From Chrysopilus asiliformis (taxonomy: Eukaryota; Arthropoda; Insecta; Diptera; Rhagionidae), in NCBI GenBank assembly GCA_964034945.1, contig OZ035962.1:19490530-19554529 (forward strand): 64,000 bases of DNA. The letters run 5' to 3'. This document shows, in pieces, positions 59,862 through 64,000 of the stretch. Both the position numbers and the translations under genes were made by a program. Numbering within the stretch: the first letter of the stretch is position 1; each line of letters opens with the position of its first letter. The notes under the pieces were generated by a model. The model ran no database searches, was not told the origin of the DNA, and saw only the letters and a list, made by a program, of their open reading frames with translations.

Positions 59862-60143
59862 TTAAGTGAAAATTAGGAGCAAATCTTTATTGGAAAAAGG
59901 TAACATCAGGTTTTAAGATTATTTTTAGAATTTTTTATTGTTATTTTGCATTTTACGGAAATATCTGGACTTCGGTAGACCTTAAGAAAAAACGAATGGT
60001 AGAAAATGGGTCTTCGCTAGGCCCTGCTATTAGCACGCACTTTTGAGAACTTTTCAACTAATTTTGAAACATTAATATCCCCCCCCCCTCACCCTTTTTT
60101 AAAACTGGTCTATAGATGGAATATTGGCTACAACGTAAGTTTT

Positions 60144-60672
60144 TGAACGGGCAAAAGTGGACCATTTCATCCCCCACCCCATACCAATGAAACAGTTTTT
60201 TGCAATTTTTTCGAAAACGGCGAGTCATATTGAAAAATTTATTAAGGTAAAATGTATTTAGAATAGGACTTTACATAACTCATCCATACATGGAAATCCA
60301 ATCGGACCACTGCTTCCCCCCTCTCCTAAACAAATGGAATATTTTTTTCCTGTTTTCTCGAAAACTGTGCATCGTATCGAAAAATTGATAGAATATAATT
60401 TATATAACTCATCTATACATCAAAATTTAGTTGAACAACTCTTTCTCCCCTCGTCGATACAAATTGCATACTTTTTTTTATTTTCTCAAAAACGGTGAGT
60501 CGTATAAAGGTAAAATCTGTTTAGAATATGATTTTACGTAACCGTTCCATGCATCAAAATGAGATCGGACCACACCTTTTCCCCTCTCCTATACAAATGG
60601 TTTTTTGTTAATAAACATTTTGCCTGTCATCATTTAGAGTATTTGACGATTGGTCCAGGCAATTGTAGCTTT
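60144..60672 (+). mobile_element. DINE-like 'C' element C6, right palindrome arm
   Basis: Mirror image of 57762-58290; reads 'aaatccaatcggaccactgc' and ends 'ggcaattgtagcttttcatatg'. Confidence 0.65.
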
Positions 60673-62199
60673 TCATATGTTTGATTTTACTCTTTTACTT
60701 TGTTCTTTTTCAGTCCTTTTTAGAAGTCTTTTTTAGCTAGAAAAAAAAGTGTGTCAAGAAAACCTGCAACCGTACGTTATGTCAACAGTAAACGTATCCG
60801 TTCACTACGAACGACTTTTGTACGATGATTCCGAAAGAATTATCGACTGATGAACGTTGGGTGGGAATATTAAAACACATAGGGGAGAGTGGGGTAATTG
60901 CGAACACCTAAGGGAAAAATGAAATAAAACAAAACCAGGGGCCTTATCAGGGAACTCGAATCGAAAATGAAATGCACGGAAATGTTTGAATCGGTATCAG
61001 CTAACTCGAATTCGATCAAATATTTGTCATTCATTTTCGGAAATTTGCTCGAACACTTTTCAGTCGTCGGAAATGAAACTCGAAAGGAAAATTTAAGTAA
61101 TTTCAATGATTTTTTTATGTAAGAATTTTATTTCTTGCAAAACATATTTAAATTCCTTGGAAAATCTATTAAAAATAAAGAAAAGTTGCCTCTAACATAT
61201 AATATTTAGTTATTTACGATTTTAAACGAAATGAATTGAATTTTCTTACTATTCTTGGATAGAAAACGCTGTCGTCACTTCCGTCACTTTTATCTGGCAC
61301 TTATTTCACATTCACCACTTTTATCCGGTTCTTATTTCAATTTTTTTAAATTGCCGGCATTTATTTCACAAAAAAGGAAACGCAAAAAACTAACAGCAAA
61401 TTATTTACAACTATTCAATAATGACACTAACACGCCATCCAGATCTGCCGGAAACTCTGACATAAATGTTAGCAGAAATGTCATTAGAAAAGTCTGTTGT
61501 GACGTAGGTGGGCTGCTGATTCTGGCATGACATTTCAGTTCCAGAAATGCGTTGAGCAATAAACAACTCAGAGTAGTAAATATGACGATCTGTGATTTCA
61601 CTTTTTTCTTTAAAATCTCCGCACTAAAATGAAATTCGGCCTCCTCCTGCCCCCACGATGCATTTTTCAAATCATTTCTTTGTAAAAATTACTTTTAAAC
61701 AGTATTCGTTTATAACACGGAGCAACTCTGCACGTGAAAAATTAGAATCCGCCATCTTAAATTCCATTTCTGTTACGATTTCTGTTAGCAAAGATGTCAG
61801 CAAAAAATGTTAGACTTTTATGTCGTAACAGCTGACATTTCAATCTTCACTAGACATAACATCAGACATGACAGCGACACTGACGGCATTCATGGCAGGT
61901 GTGGATTAGTAGTAAATATAATCACGAAATTTCCAAGTTACCAGCAGGTTCCTTGTTTTCGATTAATTTATGGCAGTACATTTTGCTCGAAACGAAAGTG
62001 TTACATGATGCCAATGCAATTCGTTTTCGAGTATGGCGTTCGAGTCGATTTGATTTTCGATCCGAGATACATGATAAAGCCCCAGATGAAGTTATATAAT
62101 GTCATTTATTACTTAAATTTTACTTAAACTTATAAACTTTAAATTTTTAAAGTCAACATAGATAAATTTTTAATAGAAAAACAAATATTAATGAATATA

Positions 62200-62283
62200 T
62201 AGCTGCCATCTTAGGCGCAATGATTTTTTGATGGAAAAATCATTTTTTGATGGAAAATTCAGTGCCCCTAAGATGGCAGCTGA
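62200..62283. repeat. small inverted repeat beside the palindrome's right end
   Basis: AGCTGCCATCTTAGG (62200) pairs with CCTAAGATGGCAGCT (62269-62283). Between them 'ttttttgatggaaaa' is repeated twice. It starts 4 bp after the palindrome stops. Confidence 0.75.
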
Positions 62284-62332
62284 CCATCCCCCTGCAGTTC
62301 CCCGCCAAAAAAGAGCTTATGTCCATGAAACT

Positions 62333-62440
62333 ATAGCAAAATACCTTTCCAATGGATGTACTACGAAAGTGAAACCCGAGCTGGTTCAGAAGTTAGCCCG
62401 GGGGCATTAAAGTCGTCGATTCCTGCATGGTTCTTTCTGT
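62333..62440. repeat. diverged copy of a segment found in both palindrome arms
   Basis: 'agcaaaatacctttccaat', 'cgaaagtgaaaccc', 'agttagcc' and 'gggggcatt' match in order the arm segment at 59437-59505 (and its mirror at ~58940-59000), with many differences. It marks a dispersed repeat outside the palindrome. Confidence 0.55.
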
Positions 62441-62667
62441 CTTAAAAAAACTTGTCCTCAGCATATTTAATTATAAAATTTTTGATTTTGAATTTTTATT
62501 GAATTTAAAAGAAGTTAGATTCTTCTTTAGTTTTCGCTTAAATAATCACAAACAAAAATTGAGACAAATCTTCTTTCTAATCGATCTTTCAAAATTTTCA
62601 GGTACACAAGATTTTTTTTTTCTCCGAGCGCCGCTTTGTCTTCGTATAACCCTGTCCGTTCGTCCTA

Positions 62668-63414
62668 GAGCCTGTTTACATTGAGTATGTTTACATTGGG
62701 ATTCACTTTGAGGCACGTCTTTCGTCATTTTTCTGCCGTGTGCACACGGTTCGCTTTATCTGGATTCACTAAACCAGTTTCATCAACAAAACTAAACGTT
62801 TTAACAACCAGACTCAAATCGGTTTGCGACCGATAATTTTAAGTGAATCTAAATTTCGTTCACTCTTTTTTGGTTTCCCTCCCCACTGCGTCCCTCACCC
62901 TCACTAGGCCGGAGCGAAAGACGTGCCGCCTCAAAGTGAGGCCCCATGTAAACACACTCATTAGGACTCATTTTGAGGCGGCACGTCATTCGCTCCGGCC
63001 AAGTAATGGTGAGGGACGAAGTGGGGAGGGAAACCAAAAAGAGCTAACGAAATTTAGATTCACCGGTTTGAGTTTCGTTTTGCTTTTATTTGTCATTTCG
63101 TTGTTTTCTGTGGTGTCGTCCGCATCTAAAAATTCCGAGTTTTCTTCTTCAGATTGGCACAAAAATAGAGCAGTTGCTGATGAAGCATGCAATTATTATA
63201 TGATCCATATATGATCCATATTTTCATTAAATTTAACAAATTTCACTGTAATCATTTCACAACTGAGTTAAATTTTGAGGTTATTTTCATCCTAATGTCT
63301 TGAACATCGAAAAGGCGAAAGACGTAGCGAATGAAAAAGGCGAACCGTGTGCATACGGCAAAAAAATGACGAAAGACGTGACGCCTGAAAATGAGTCCTA
63401 ATGTAAACTGGCTC
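62668..63414. mobile_element. large fold-back MITE M12 with a second hairpin inside
   Basis: Outer tips GAGCCTGTTTACATTGAG and TAATGTAAACTGGCTC, flanks CTA and TTA. The arms (~90 bp) share 'gacgtgccgcctc'-type and 'tgccgtgtgcacacggttcgc' stretches. Inside, 62845-63065 is another long inverted repeat centred at ~62952 (ggccggagcgaaagacgtgc / gcacgtcattcgctccggcc). The 123-aa frame at 62843 lies across this fold-back and is not a supported gene. Confidence 0.75.
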
Positions 63415-63558
63415 TTAGAAATATACAGGAAAGTAAACACCAAAATTTGTAATTCAGTGCGTGTTTTTCAAAGAATTCAATTTCGCCAGCGGCGCCTTTT
63501 ATTGATGATGTCTGGGGTACATTTGTCAGAAGAAAAGACATTCAGCGGGTGACCCATA

Positions 63559-63877
63559 GGCTGCGTTCAGACGAGGTTGAAACTGGTTGAAGTCAACCAA
63601 GTTACTCTGGGTGAAAAAACCTGCTTGCGTTCTCACGTAGTGTTTTTCAACTTTTGCACTGCAGTATATTTACACATGCTATGTCAATGTGTGCATGTAG
63701 CAAGAAAAATTTAGTGAACCCCCACCATTGAACTCTGTGTGTGTATGTGTTTTCAACCAAGTTCACCCGGCCTAGCCAGCAGGTGAATTCCCCGCATACT
63801 CCCGATAGCGTCTGGCCCGTAAAATCGAGTGGAAACTTGGTGAAGTCAACCAGTTTCCACCACGTCTGAACGCGGCC
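63559..63877. mobile_element. MITE M13 (319 bp, ATA flanks)
   Basis: Tips GGCTGCGTTCAGACGAGGTT and AACGCGGCC with 'ccacgtctg' inward; ATA on both sides (63556-63558, 63878-63880). The motif 'gaaactggttgaagtcaacca' occurs at the left end and in inverted form at the right; 'ttcaaccaagttcac' and similar repeats fill the middle. Confidence 0.75.
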
Positions 63878-64000
63878 ATAAATACCCATAAATGAATTAA
63901 TCAATTAATAATCTTCAATACATAATATTTCACAATAGAGTTGGCCCAGCCAGACCACTGCCAGATTCGAAATCAGTGACACCAAAACGCCCAAATGTCT

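Larger units (their letters stand above)
56239..62195. repeat. ~5.96-kb near-perfect palindrome
   Basis: Every position x pairs with 118434-x (outer part) or 118437-x (inner part). The 3-bp shift is a homopolymer difference: 13 G at ~58346-58358 versus 10 C on the other side. By eye the only other difference found is one base in the central element (59184 region). Both arms carry the same short frames in mirror image. Pairing stops at 56238/62196. The arms hold a C element, a TTAA-flanked MITE and one half each of the central hairpin. Confidence 0.95.

Noticed and set aside
57328..61106. Mirrored frames (78, 91, 89, 106 aa) as duplicated genes
   Set aside because: They are duplicated only because the DNA is palindromic; none shows a domain or splice-bounded exon. 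A short frame at 56685 (MADSNFSRAELLRV...) looks domain-like but stops after 28 codons.
62843..63214. 123-aa frame near the right end
   Set aside because: It crosses the inner fold-back of M12 and a similar frame (62849-63037) appears on the opposite strand by symmetry.

Overview
This is eukaryotic, AT-rich, repeat-dense DNA and almost certainly comes from an insect genome. Five copies of a short element closely resemble the DINE-1/INE-1 class of Helentron-derived elements known from flies: a 5' TATACCC...GGGTATA arm, a GTCCGTCCGTCTGTC core, sub-terminal inverted repeats ACCCGTATGGTGA / TCACCATACGGGT, and a 10-bp stem near the 3' end. A fly (Diptera) is therefore my best inference; I cannot name the species. 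I see no bacterial genes, operons, CRISPR array, rRNA or convincing tRNA.

One real protein-coding gene was found, on the + strand at about 8.7-36.05 kb. It encodes a RASD-type (Dexras1/Rhes) Ras-like small GTPase of about 388 residues in four coding exons (8815-9173, 26692-26885, 34908-35088, 35616-36048). All joins keep frame with GT-AG borders. The G1-G5 boxes and a C-terminal CAAX box (CILQ) are intact. Intron 1 is 17.5 kb and cuts the first glycine of the P-loop; intron 2 is 8.0 kb; intron 3 is 0.53 kb. A 59-bp copy of exon 1 coding sequence lies inside intron 1.

The rest of the window is layered mobile DNA. It includes: (i) non-autonomous Helitrons with TC...CTAG ends and A^T insertion sites, at least eight copies and one nested in another; (ii) DINE-like elements, five 'A' copies plus six or more of a related 'C' subfamily; (iii) a large set of inverted-repeat elements (MITEs) flanked by 3-bp TTA/TAA and sharing a terminal pattern with ACACG/TCAGAC/TCACA about 8-12 bp from the tip; they look PIF/Harbinger-like but their interiors differ from family to family; (iv) a hAT-like element with an 8-bp target duplication that has been invaded by other elements; (v) TTAA-flanked piggyBac-like elements, pogo/Tigger-like MITEs, an internally deleted mariner and an older mariner relic.

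Region by region: 0-8.7 kb is repeats and unrecognised AT-rich DNA upstream of the gene. 8.7-36 kb is the GTPase gene, whose introns hold a four-level transposon nest (9.4-11.5 kb), a nested Helitron cluster (16.8-17.8 kb), a ~120-bp minisatellite (25.5-26.4 kb) and two paralogous pairs of abutting MITEs (28.1-28.5 and 30.4-31.1 kb). 36-55 kb is intergenic with scattered elements. 56.24-62.20 kb is a ~5.96-kb near-perfect palindrome centred exactly on a hairpin MITE that is ~99% identical to a MITE at 5.9-6.3 kb. 62.2-64 kb holds dense fold-back elements. The palindrome and the MITE cohort with shared ends but unrelated interiors are the most unusual things here.
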